Source: RGIG8748 sp045532255 (GTDB lineage Bacteria; Bacillota; Clostridia; UMGS1810). From it: a stretch of 14,777 nucleotides of DNA. Each line of letters starts with the position of its first letter. Within the stretch, counting starts at the first letter, position 1. The stretch spans positions 1 through 14,777 of the forward strand of contig JAZSFO010000092.1 in NCBI GenBank assembly GCA_045532255.1. The letters run 5' to 3'. The position numbers and the translations under genes are program-made. The notes below the pieces were generated by a model. The model had not been told where the DNA came from and ran no database searches. It saw only the letters and a list, made by a program, of their open reading frames with translations. This document shows positions 7,694-14,777 of this stretch, piece after piece.

Positions 7694-9418
7694 ATGAAAA
7701 AAATAATAACTAAGGCTCTGCTTTCCTTACTTATTCTGTGTATGCTTTCGGGAAGCCTTGCTATGGCATCCGACGATGCTCTGACCGTTTTACCGAGCTT
7801 TAATGTAGAAACAGGAGAGCTGGTAATAGCAGGAACCATAGAGTGGGATAGAGGTAATATCCCCGTAGTAATGACATTTATGCAGGGAGATACCCTTATT
7901 GATGCACAGCAGACCATCTCTGCTCCTTCCAATAATGGCATATCTGAATTCAAATTTGATGCAATACCGTTTGATAACACTACACCGAGCGGCGATTACA
8001 ACATATATGTTTCAGCAGATTATATAGGTGTATCTGTTTCCGAGGTTTATACCTATGATGGTGCTGACCGTCGTTTTGAAGCTTTGAATGCTATCAACTC
8101 AGCTATCAAAGCCGAAAGCGAAACCTCACTCATAGCTGCCTTGTCAATTGGAAAAGGCTTTATATGCGAAGGCGATGAAGTACTCTTTGATTCGAGCGAA
8201 GATGCACAGAAGAATTTTGCACAGCGTATGATAGAGAAGGGTACATATACTCAGCCCGAGAATTACGAGACAGATGAGAATGTTAAAATTATAAATGACT
8301 CTCTGGCACTTATATCTGCCAATTACAAGGAGCTTCTTTTGTATGCTGAGGCTGTGGATATAAATAGTGAGTTAAAGCTCGATGCCTGGCTTACAAAGTA
8401 TGCTGAAGCAAACGGCTTCTACGACGAGGACGAAGCTACAGATTACAGCGAAAATGAGCTTATTGAGTATTTTAATGATGCAAGGGATATAGCTTCCTTC
8501 TACGAAAGGATACCCTCCTTGGCAATAGGTGCTGAGGACTTCTCAGAGCTTCGCGCAGACATGCTGATTTCTGCAGTTTTGACTGTTGCCCAGGAGGCAA
8601 ATTACTATGAACTGAGGGAAATCACAGAAGAGCTTTCTTCTCTGTTTGACCTTGACACGAGTGACTTTGACAAATTAGGCGATGCAAAGCAGACAGAAGT
8701 ATATCAGATACTTTCGCAGCAGACATTTGATAGCCTTAGCGATTTCTCAGAAGATTTTGATGATGCCGTTGAAGAAGCTTCAAACTCTGATTCAAAAGGT
8801 TCCTCTTCCGGCAGAGGCTCTTCCTCCAAGGGAGGTACATCCTATATACCTGTTTCGGGCAATACTGCAGTAGGTACTCCGCAGACCGCAGAAGTGTTTA
8901 ATGACCTTTCGGGCTTTGCATGGGCAAAGACAGCTATAGAAGCTCTGAGCAGTCGCGGTATTATATCGGGCAGAGGTGCAGGGCTTTTTGACCCCGCAGC
9001 ACAGGTTACGCGTGCAGAATTTGTCAAGATGGTTGTAAAGGCATTTGGTATTCCTGTTGCTCAGTATAACGGAAGCTTTGAAGATGTTTCCGTAGGTAGC
9101 TGGTATGCAGAATATGTTCAGGCAGCATCGAGCAGCGGTTTAGTTACAGGTGTTGATGCTACTCACTTTGTTCCCGATGCACCTATAAGCAGACAGGACA
9201 TGATAGTTCTTCTTTACAGAGCTAAAAACTTCACACCGTCTTCAAATGCAAAAGATGTATTTACTGACTCATATGCAATAAGCGACTATGCAAAGAGTGC
9301 TGTTTATACACTTTATGAAAAGGGTATGATATCAGGAAGCGGCAACGGTACTCTGGAGCCTTTAAGAAGTGCATCCAGAGCAGAAGCAGCGCAGATGATA
9401 TATAATATAATCAGATAA
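7694..9418 (+). CDS. Secreted SLH protein: Ig-like domain, helical region, Ser/Gly linker, three C-terminal SLH domains
   Basis: A 574-residue protein. The signal peptide is residues 1-25 (MKKIITK, hydrophobic core, cleavage near LAMA|SD). Residues ~28-117 are beta-rich and Ig-like (TGELVIAGTIEW ... SGDYNIYVSADY). Residues ~120-375 are acidic and look largely alpha-helical. A Ser/Gly/Lys linker follows (~residues 377-392). The C-terminus carries three SLH domains at ~402-453, 462-513 and 523-574, with motifs VTRAEF (residues 438-443), ISRQDM and ASRAEA. These bind pyruvylated secondary wall polymer in Gram-positive surface proteins, so this protein is very probably held on the cell wall by its C-terminus. 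The mature chain has a single Cys. No catalytic motif is seen; a scaffold or display role for the helical region is inference. It follows gene 4 by 17 bases and is likely co-expressed with it. Confidence 0.92.
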   Translation: MKKIITKALLSLLILCMLSGSLAMASDDALTVLPSFNVETGELVIAGTIEWDRGNIPVVMTFMQGDTLIDAQQTISAPSNNGISEFKFDAIPFDNTTPSGDYNIYVSADYIGVSVSEVYTYDGADRRFEALNAINSAIKAESETSLIAALSIGKGFICEGDEVLFDSSEDAQKNFAQRMIEKGTYTQPENYETDENVKIINDSLALISANYKELLLYAEAVDINSELKLDAWLTKYAEANGFYDEDEATDYSENELIEYFNDARDIASFYERIPSLAIGAEDFSELRADMLISAVLTVAQEANYYELREITEELSSLFDLDTSDFDKLGDAKQTEVYQILSQQTFDSLSDFSEDFDDAVEEASNSDSKGSSSGRGSSSKGGTSYIPVSGNTAVGTPQTAEVFNDLSGFAWAKTAIEALSSRGIISGRGAGLFDPAAQVTRAEFVKMVVKAFGIPVAQYNGSFEDVSVGSWYAEYVQAASSSGLVTGVDATHFVPDAPISRQDMIVLLYRAKNFTPSSNAKDVFTDSYAISDYAKSAVYTLYEKGMISGSGNGTLEPLRSASRAEAAQMIYNIIR

Positions 9419-9421
9419 TTT

Positions 9422-9465
9422 AGTGAAGTGGCAGAAATAGCTCAATGCATTTCTGTCACTTCATT
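9422..9465 (+). repeat. 17-bp hairpin between genes 5 and 6
   Basis: AGTGAAGTGGCAGAAAT (9422-9438) pairs with ATTTCTGTCACTTCATT (9449-9465) over the full 17 positions with two G-U pairs and a ten-base loop. It fills most of the 69-base gap, starting four bases after the stop of gene 5 and ending 12 bases before the ribosome binding site of gene 6. There is no T-run after it on either strand, so an intrinsic terminator is doubtful. Partial termination, RNA processing or stabilisation of the upstream mRNA would all fit. Confidence 0.75.
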
Positions 9466-9476
9466 GCATCAAGAAG

Positions 9477-9483
9477 AAAGGAG
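9477..9483 (+). promoter_or_regulatory. Ribosome binding site of gene 6
   Basis: AAAGGAG four bases before ATG 9488. It decides the start: an in-frame GTG at 9428 lies inside the left arm of the hairpin and has no such site. Confidence 0.85.
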
Positions 9484-9487
9484 ACAC

Positions 9488-12400
9488 ATGGCAGTGTTTA
9501 AGCTATTTGATGATTTCAAAACACATGATGACAACCAGCAGCCATATTCCCTTAGGGTAGAACGCCATACGGAAATAAGGGATTTACACGCAGGTGTTGA
9601 TGAGAGAGGCTTTTCCTTAAGGTCCATAGGCAATCGGTTTGTATTTAACACACCGTCTGTTAAGACCTTTAAGCTCAGCATGAAATACTGTTATACCTTT
9701 ATGCAGGAGTATGACCCCTCGTTTAACATACTCTTTGGCTATAATACCGCTTTGAGATGCGGATATGGCCTCAGCTTTGTATACATTCTTGGTGGCGGCA
9801 TGAAGGTTTCGTACATCAGGATTAACAGGATGAAAATAGAGACGATTTCTTCTCTCATGCTTCCTCTTTACAGCATTTGCGATGAAGAATCCACACAGCT
9901 TAATATATCGTTTGATGGCGAGAATCTTACAGGCGATATAGACGGACACGGATTTTCCTTCTGTGCAGAGGAGACCTCAGGATATCTTGCAATAGAACGC
10001 AAAAACTTTATAGGTGAGCTTATAATAAGCGATTTCTCCATGGAAAGTGAAGATGATTTGCCCGAGGAAATTATTCTTAAGAAGCAGACCGTAGAAATTC
10101 CTCTTACAGACGGCGGAGATATTCCGTATCTTTTCAGCTACGAAATTAAAAAAATCGGGGATATATGTTATCTTGATACCGCACTCTTTGGCGGTACTGC
10201 TTCAAGAAAGCTCAACCGTGAGGACAGACCGGGTCAGTATGTGGCGGAAATTGATGTCTTAACATCCCCGTTTGTCAAGCTGATGAGCGGTGACAAAGAA
10301 CAAAAGTTCAATATATTCAACGGAGAAAAGATGATAGTAGACCCCAATATTTTCTGGGAATGCCTTAAAAAGCACTACGGTCATCCCGAATTTCCTATAA
10401 GAGGACGCTTTGTAATAAGTGACACCTTGATATGTGATGAAATGCTGATAAGCTACGGCTATGAAAAGCTTAGCTGCGGAGGATATTCTTCACAGATAGG
10501 CGGTCCGAGCGAATATATCTTTACCGTAGGCGGTGAGCTTATATATTCAGGGGAATCCCTTGGCGAAAGTATGTTTGAGCTGTTTTCTCCCAAGGATAAA
10601 TTTGCTGTATCACTTATTCCAAAAAATGCTTATAAGAGGGAAGATATCATAGCTCACATAGAAAGCAATCACTATTTTCATGTGGGCGAAGAAATTAAAT
10701 TCACTGCATCCTTTAAGACGAAAATGAATGCAGAGCATTTTTCTGTAAAGGCAGAGATAAGAGATGTGTATGACTCATGCACTCTTAAGCACCTTGAAAC
10801 AGAGGATGAATTATCAAAGTGGAAATTCGGATATTCACAAATCTCCTCTTTAGTCGCCACTGAGCCTATGGAGCTTGGTGTGTATAGGATAGTATTTACA
10901 TTTTACTACGGAGACAGCGTTTATAAGTGTTATGACAAGGTGTTTGAGGTCTTTGACAAGGACAGCGAGGTGTCTCCTGCTGTAGCTAGCGGACTTCCTT
11001 ATATATTCTCTATGCCCAATGAACAGAAATGGCTTATGCGTAACAGCTTTGACCTCTGGACACCCAAGGCATCATGTGACCTGGGACACTATATATCCTG
11101 CATAACCGATACACCTATTGAGGCAGAGACAAGGAGAGTGTGGGAGGTAATCAAGCCATTTGGCAGAGAGTGGTTTGCATGGCTTTCGGACAGAACGGTC
11201 CGTGACTGGAGTATAGAAAGCCACCCGGATGTTGTTAAAAATTCCGATTACCTGTATGTACCTGCAAAAACGGAGGTATTTCCCTTAAGAAACGACCTCT
11301 ATCTTGCAAGGACATATCAGAATCCGGAGTTCCGCAAATATCTGCATGAATTTATGGATTTAAATCCCGATATTGCATCTAAGCTTACATATAAGAAAAC
11401 AGAAACTCTTGATTACATTACTCCGCCAATATTTGATGAATCGGGCAAAATTCCCATATACAAGGACTTTACCTATGAGCATCTTAAAAATCTTATGGAT
11501 ACATGCCATAAGGAGTGGATGGAGTTTGCACTGGGTAAGCTTCTTGATAATTTCCGTGAGCAGAACAAGGAGCTTAAGAAAATCAATCCGAGCTTTAAGA
11601 GGTCTGCATACGGACCGTTTAATCAGTATGTAACACCCGCACTTTCATACCATACCATCAAGGCTTTTGGCAATATCCCGTACGAAAGTCTTAGTGAGGA
11701 TGTGTATACAGGCTTTGCCATATTTGAGGATTATCCCAATACATGTGCATATCAGACATACCGCGGTGCATTTGCAGTTATGACAATTCTTCTTCACTGT
11801 CCGCATCTGAGGCTCTATCCCGAGCAATACAAGGGCGGAGGCAAAAAGGGCGGATGTATAGACGGTGCGGTTAAATTCTCCCATGCCCCTATGGGAGCAC
11901 ATATAATGCCTCCATACTTTAATACAACACACTCGTTTGAGTTTGTGTTTAACACAGCCAGAAGAACAGAGAACGGATATGAGTATTGGAATACATATGG
12001 TTTCCACAGACCTAATTATCAGCCTGAACTTATGGATTGTCTGGTAAAGGACTGGAAAAAGGCTCTTGACTTCAAGCCCAAAAAGCCCCTGCGTACTATG
12101 GCAATGATTACTGAGTATTATGAGGATGAGGATATATATGATGACAGCATCATCAATTTCCACGGACATACCAATCTCTACAATGTAAGCGAGGAGGCAC
12201 ACGGATATATCTATGAATGTGCAAGAGAGGGCGGACTCAATGCTCCCTTTGCACTTAAGGCGGACAGCCTTAGATTATTGACTGCGGAAGAATGTGATGT
12301 CCTTGTTCTTCCTACACTTCGTTATGCAGGCGAGGATGTTAAGAATGAGATACGCAGACTGTATAATGAAGGAGTTTCGCTTTTTGCAGTAAGTCACATT

Positions 12401-12991
12401 GACGGACTTGAGGATATATTCGGCGTAAAACCCGACGAAAGGACAGAGTACATAAGTACACTTTCTTCCTCAGACGGTGAGCTTGAAGAAATTTACCCCA
12501 ATGATGCGCATTTCCGTTACTCATCAGACGGCGCAGAGGTTCTTGTTTCTGCCCAAGGCGGTACACCTGTTCTTATGAAGCATGATAGGGCGGTACTTCT
12601 CAACTCCGCAGTTTCCACACTCGGTCACGAGTGCTTTGAAGGTGCGGCAGGCAAGGGCAGAAAAAATATAAGCACTATTATGAGAAATGCTGTTACCAAG
12701 ACTCTAAGGGATATATCAGAACCGCTCGCAACAGGAGAAAATGTAGGCATAACCCTGTTTGAGGATGTAAACGGCAAAACAAATATGCTGTGTATTGATT
12801 ATTCGGAGTATACTAATGACGCCAAGGATAGTAAGCTTGCAGTTGTCAGATTGAACATCAATGTAAAAGAAATAAACGCTGATAGAGAATTTTGCTCTGT
12901 AAGAGACAGCGATGGGTATATCCGTGAAATCCGCTTTAAAATCAAAGTTCACGAGGCTGTTATGTTTACGATGGACGACAATTCAAATTGA
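9488..12991 (+). CDS. Large protein without signal peptide, putative glycoside hydrolase with GH42-like layout
   Basis: A 1167-residue protein beginning MAVFKLFDDFKTHDD, which is polar and not a signal peptide, unlike every neighbour with a visible start. It has 22 Cys, far more than the secreted neighbours, which fits a reducing cytoplasm. Visible regions: residues 1-195, a lectin-like beta-sandwich (FRVERHTEIRDL-type strands, ending AIERKNFIGELIISDFSM); ~200-375, further beta structure; ~380-491, an Ig/macroglobulin-like strand set (VGEEIKFTASF, LGVYRIVFTFYYGDSVY, VFEVFD); ~500-890, a mixed alpha/beta region rich in Trp, Tyr and His, probably a TIM barrel, with candidate acids at E747-D748 (FEDYP) and E818 (HSFEF); ~895-985, a class-I-glutaminase-like fold (CDVLVLPTLRYAGEDV, GVSLFAVSHIDGLEDI) resembling the trimerisation domain of GH42 beta-galactosidases; ~1000-1167, a beta C-terminal domain. 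Function as a glycosidase on imported oligosaccharides is inferred. No confirmed catalytic pair is visible, and GH42's own signature motifs are not recognised, so it may be a distant or new family. Confidence 0.8.
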   Translation: MAVFKLFDDFKTHDDNQQPYSLRVERHTEIRDLHAGVDERGFSLRSIGNRFVFNTPSVKTFKLSMKYCYTFMQEYDPSFNILFGYNTALRCGYGLSFVYILGGGMKVSYIRINRMKIETISSLMLPLYSICDEESTQLNISFDGENLTGDIDGHGFSFCAEETSGYLAIERKNFIGELIISDFSMESEDDLPEEIILKKQTVEIPLTDGGDIPYLFSYEIKKIGDICYLDTALFGGTASRKLNREDRPGQYVAEIDVLTSPFVKLMSGDKEQKFNIFNGEKMIVDPNIFWECLKKHYGHPEFPIRGRFVISDTLICDEMLISYGYEKLSCGGYSSQIGGPSEYIFTVGGELIYSGESLGESMFELFSPKDKFAVSLIPKNAYKREDIIAHIESNHYFHVGEEIKFTASFKTKMNAEHFSVKAEIRDVYDSCTLKHLETEDELSKWKFGYSQISSLVATEPMELGVYRIVFTFYYGDSVYKCYDKVFEVFDKDSEVSPAVASGLPYIFSMPNEQKWLMRNSFDLWTPKASCDLGHYISCITDTPIEAETRRVWEVIKPFGREWFAWLSDRTVRDWSIESHPDVVKNSDYLYVPAKTEVFPLRNDLYLARTYQNPEFRKYLHEFMDLNPDIASKLTYKKTETLDYITPPIFDESGKIPIYKDFTYEHLKNLMDTCHKEWMEFALGKLLDNFREQNKELKKINPSFKRSAYGPFNQYVTPALSYHTIKAFGNIPYESLSEDVYTGFAIFEDYPNTCAYQTYRGAFAVMTILLHCPHLRLYPEQYKGGGKKGGCIDGAVKFSHAPMGAHIMPPYFNTTHSFEFVFNTARRTENGYEYWNTYGFHRPNYQPELMDCLVKDWKKALDFKPKKPLRTMAMITEYYEDEDIYDDSIINFHGHTNLYNVSEEAHGYIYECAREGGLNAPFALKADSLRLLTAEECDVLVLPTLRYAGEDVKNEIRRLYNEGVSLFAVSHIDGLEDIFGVKPDERTEYISTLSSSDGELEEIYPNDAHFRYSSDGAEVLVSAQGGTPVLMKHDRAVLLNSAVSTLGHECFEGAAGKGRKNISTIMRNAVTKTLRDISEPLATGENVGITLFEDVNGKTNMLCIDYSEYTNDAKDSKLAVVRLNINVKEINADREFCSVRDSDGYIREIRFKIKVHEAVMFTMDDNSN

Positions 12992-12996
12992 AAGGA
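12991..12996 (+). promoter_or_regulatory. Ribosome binding site of gene 7
   Basis: AAAGGA begins at the last base of the gene 6 stop codon, eight bases before ATG 13005. The 13-base gap implies translation from the same mRNA as gene 6. Confidence 0.75.
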
Positions 12997-13004
12997 TGGA
13001 CTAA

Positions 13005-14777
13005 ATGAAGAAAAGACTATTTGCTTTAGTACTGGTGCTTGCACTTTGTCTTCAATGCTTTGGTGCATATGCGGCGGATGAGCCTGATCCGTATACACCC
13101 GGTGAGATTACATATAAGATGAACTTTAATGACTACCGTGACCTAAAAGGTGCTAGCATAACGGAACAGGATGAACTGAAGCTGGGTGATGGTGACTCAC
13201 CGGAGTTTGATATGCTGTTTCCGCTTGATGTTGCTTCGGTTGAAATAACTTATTCTGCAGATGTAGCGGGTACTCTCAATATGACTATTGAGGAAAATTC
13301 CTATGATTTCGACCTTAAACCAGGGGCAAATGTAGCAACCACCTGCAAGGTAATTGACAGAAAGGGTTCTCATGTTGTAAAACTTACTTCTAAACACGAT
13401 GTGACAATTAAATCAATCGTTTTTACAAAGATTGAGAAGCGTCGTGGTAGTAAAAACGATATAATTGTAGAGCTAAACGATTATGACAAGGCACTTCAGT
13501 CAACAGTCGTTGTCAAATTAAATTCCGTTGCACTCAAGGTAAACGGTGCAATGAGATACATTGATTATGACGATACTACACTTACACCTCTGGTACTTGA
13601 CAATGTTAAAGACGAAGTATATCTGCCCATTCATACAGCGGCAAGAGCACTGTCTGTATACTACGAGGATTATCCCAATTTGGAATATGTGTATCTTTCT
13701 GATGATAATTTTGAATTATATGCAACACCGGAAGAAAGATACACTATTAGAAACGGTCGCAAGGAGGTTCTTGAAGACTTTGAAGTACGTGAAGGCGAAA
13801 GGACATATGTTCCGATTCGTCAGATGGCAGAGCTGTTTGGCAAAACCACAGAATTTGTGGACGACTTTGTTATAATCGATGACCGTATCTGTGTCAAAAA
13901 TATTATAAATAATAAAGATGTAATGGATGGTCTCGAAGAAGAATTTGCTAAGTTTGATAAATCGCTCATACACACAGGAAAGGTGTACCATGTGTCCCAG
14001 TCGGGAGGAGCAAAGGATACCAATAACGGAAGCGAGAATGCTCCCTTCCGCACAATCCAGAGGGCGGCAGATGTTGCGCAGGCAGGTGATACTGTAATCA
14101 TTCATAAGGGTGTATACCGCGAGACAGTAGTTCCCAAGAATGACGGTACTGCAACCGCTCCGATTAAGTATATTGCCGCAGAGGGCGAAGATGTTACAAT
14201 CTCAGCCTTCGAAAAGGTATCTGGTTTTGAACAAAGCCCTGATAATAAAAAAATATATACTACAACTGTTCCCAAAAGCATGGGCTTTGACAGAAACTTC
14301 ATTATCATGAATGACGAAATCATTCGTGAGGGACGCCATCCCAATTCGGACACCAAAGAGGGGGGTACGGGACCTCATCCACTATATAATGATAAGGTCA
14401 ATGTTCTGCGTGCAACAATGGGTGATGTCAGCCTCAAGGACGACTCAAGTGCACTTGAGCAGACAGCAACAAGTAATATTGACTTAAACCAGGACGTAGC
14501 GAATTACTGGAAGGGCGGAACCTTTGTAACCTTTACAGGTTATGCTTGGACGCTGTCCTATGCCAAGATTGTAAGCAGCACAAAGGGCAGTATGAGAGTT
14601 CGGGGCTTCACAACGGGCCCGTATGGTATCAACAAACAATATACTGAAAAGAAACAGTCTGACTACGGATATATTACAAACCATATAAATACGGTAGAAC
14701 AGCCCGGAGAATGGTACATAGACCATGGTACAAGACAACTCTACATGATACCGCCCGAAGGAAGCGACCCCAATACA
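13005..14777 (+). CDS. Secreted protein with copper-amine-oxidase-like N-terminal domain and right-handed beta-helix (lyase-like) domain, truncated by window edge
   Basis: ATG 13005 opens a frame with no stop up to the last base (591 codons visible). The signal peptide is residues 1-23 or 24 (MKKRLFALVLVLALC..., cleavage near AYA|AD). Residues ~35-150 are a beta-rich domain that starts ITYKMNFNDYRDL and may bind carbohydrate. Residues ~165-300 match the copper-amine-oxidase-like N-terminal domain (VVVKLNSVALKVNG, a 'VYLPIHTAARALSV' segment, then 'RTYVPIRQMAELFGKTTEF'), a small module frequent in surface proteins of Clostridia and Bacilli and not itself an oxidase. From residue 327, VYHVSQSGGAKDTNNGSENA, then APFRTIQRAADVAQAGDTVI and KGVYRETVVPKNDGT follow the opening of parallel beta-helix proteins such as pectate-lyase-like and DUF1565-type enzymes. 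A polysaccharide lyase or a glycosidase with this fold is likely, but catalytic residues lie beyond the window or are not identifiable. It is probably co-transcribed with gene 6. Confidence 0.88.
   Translation, partial: MKKRLFALVLVLALCLQCFGAYAADEPDPYTPGEITYKMNFNDYRDLKGASITEQDELKLGDGDSPEFDMLFPLDVASVEITYSADVAGTLNMTIEENSYDFDLKPGANVATTCKVIDRKGSHVVKLTSKHDVTIKSIVFTKIEKRRGSKNDIIVELNDYDKALQSTVVVKLNSVALKVNGAMRYIDYDDTTLTPLVLDNVKDEVYLPIHTAARALSVYYEDYPNLEYVYLSDDNFELYATPEERYTIRNGRKEVLEDFEVREGERTYVPIRQMAELFGKTTEFVDDFVIIDDRICVKNIINNKDVMDGLEEEFAKFDKSLIHTGKVYHVSQSGGAKDTNNGSENAPFRTIQRAADVAQAGDTVIIHKGVYRETVVPKNDGTATAPIKYIAAEGEDVTISAFEKVSGFEQSPDNKKIYTTTVPKSMGFDRNFIIMNDEIIREGRHPNSDTKEGGTGPHPLYNDKVNVLRATMGDVSLKDDSSALEQTATSNIDLNQDVANYWKGGTFVTFTGYAWTLSYAKIVSSTKGSMRVRGFTTGPYGINKQYTEKKQSDYGYITNHINTVEQPGEWYIDHGTRQLYMIPPEGSDPNT

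Noticed and set aside
7739..7747. Lipobox in the signal peptide of gene 5 (Cys16)
   Set aside because: The residue before Cys is Leu, not Gly, Ala or Ser, and a good type-I cleavage site follows at LAMA|SD.
9428..9487. 20-residue N-terminal extension of gene 6 from GTG 9428
   Set aside because: The GTG lies in the left arm of the hairpin and has no ribosome binding site, whereas ATG 9488 follows AAAGGAG.
11645..12202. 185-residue open frame on the - strand opposite gene 6
   Set aside because: Antisense to a coherent 1167-residue protein and with no recognisable motif.
1..14777. CRISPR array, tRNA, rRNA, transposon or phage genes
   Set aside because: No regularly spaced short repeats, RNA gene signatures, transposase motifs or terminal repeats were seen by eye on either strand; the only sizeable direct repeat is the coding duplication in gene 3.

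Overview
The window looks like chromosomal DNA of a fibre-degrading Gram-positive anaerobe, most likely a Clostridia member of the Bacillota. The evidence is strong GGAGG-type ribosome binding sites, short lysine-rich signal peptides, S-layer homology (SLH) domains, a copper-amine-oxidase-like N-terminal domain typical of Clostridia and Bacilli surface proteins, and moderate GC with frequent ATA and AGA codons. No sequence search was possible, so genus and species are not assigned.

All supported genes lie on the + strand and are tightly packed. In order: (1) the 3' end of a large protein ending in beta-sandwich modules (edge to 1030); (2) a secreted multi-domain beta-protein with a lectin-like core (1043-2626); (3) a secreted protein built from two near-identical lectin-like repeats plus a C-terminal module related to that of gene 2 (2646-4400); a 225-base gap with two inverted repeats and a TATAAT box; (4) a ~1000-residue secreted protein with a family-6-like carbohydrate-binding module and degenerate SLH repeats (about 4635-7676); (5) a secreted protein with three canonical C-terminal SLH repeats (7694-9418); a 69-base gap holding a 17-bp hairpin; (6) a 1167-residue protein without a signal peptide, laid out like a GH42-type glycosidase (9488-12991); (7) a secreted protein with a copper-amine-oxidase-like domain and the start of a right-handed beta-helix (lyase-like) domain, running off the right edge (13005 onward).

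The most economical reading is a cell-surface polysaccharide-use locus of a monoderm. Genes 4 and 5 would sit on the wall through SLH domains, genes 1-3 and 4 would contribute sugar-binding beta-sandwich modules, gene 7 would be an extracellular polysaccharide lyase or similar beta-helix enzyme, and gene 6 would be a cytoplasmic glycosidase acting on imported fragments. No transporter, regulator, transposase, tRNA, rRNA or CRISPR array is visible. The least explained element is gene 6. The large C-terminal part of gene 4 and the duplicated lectin-like gene 3 are also poorly explained.
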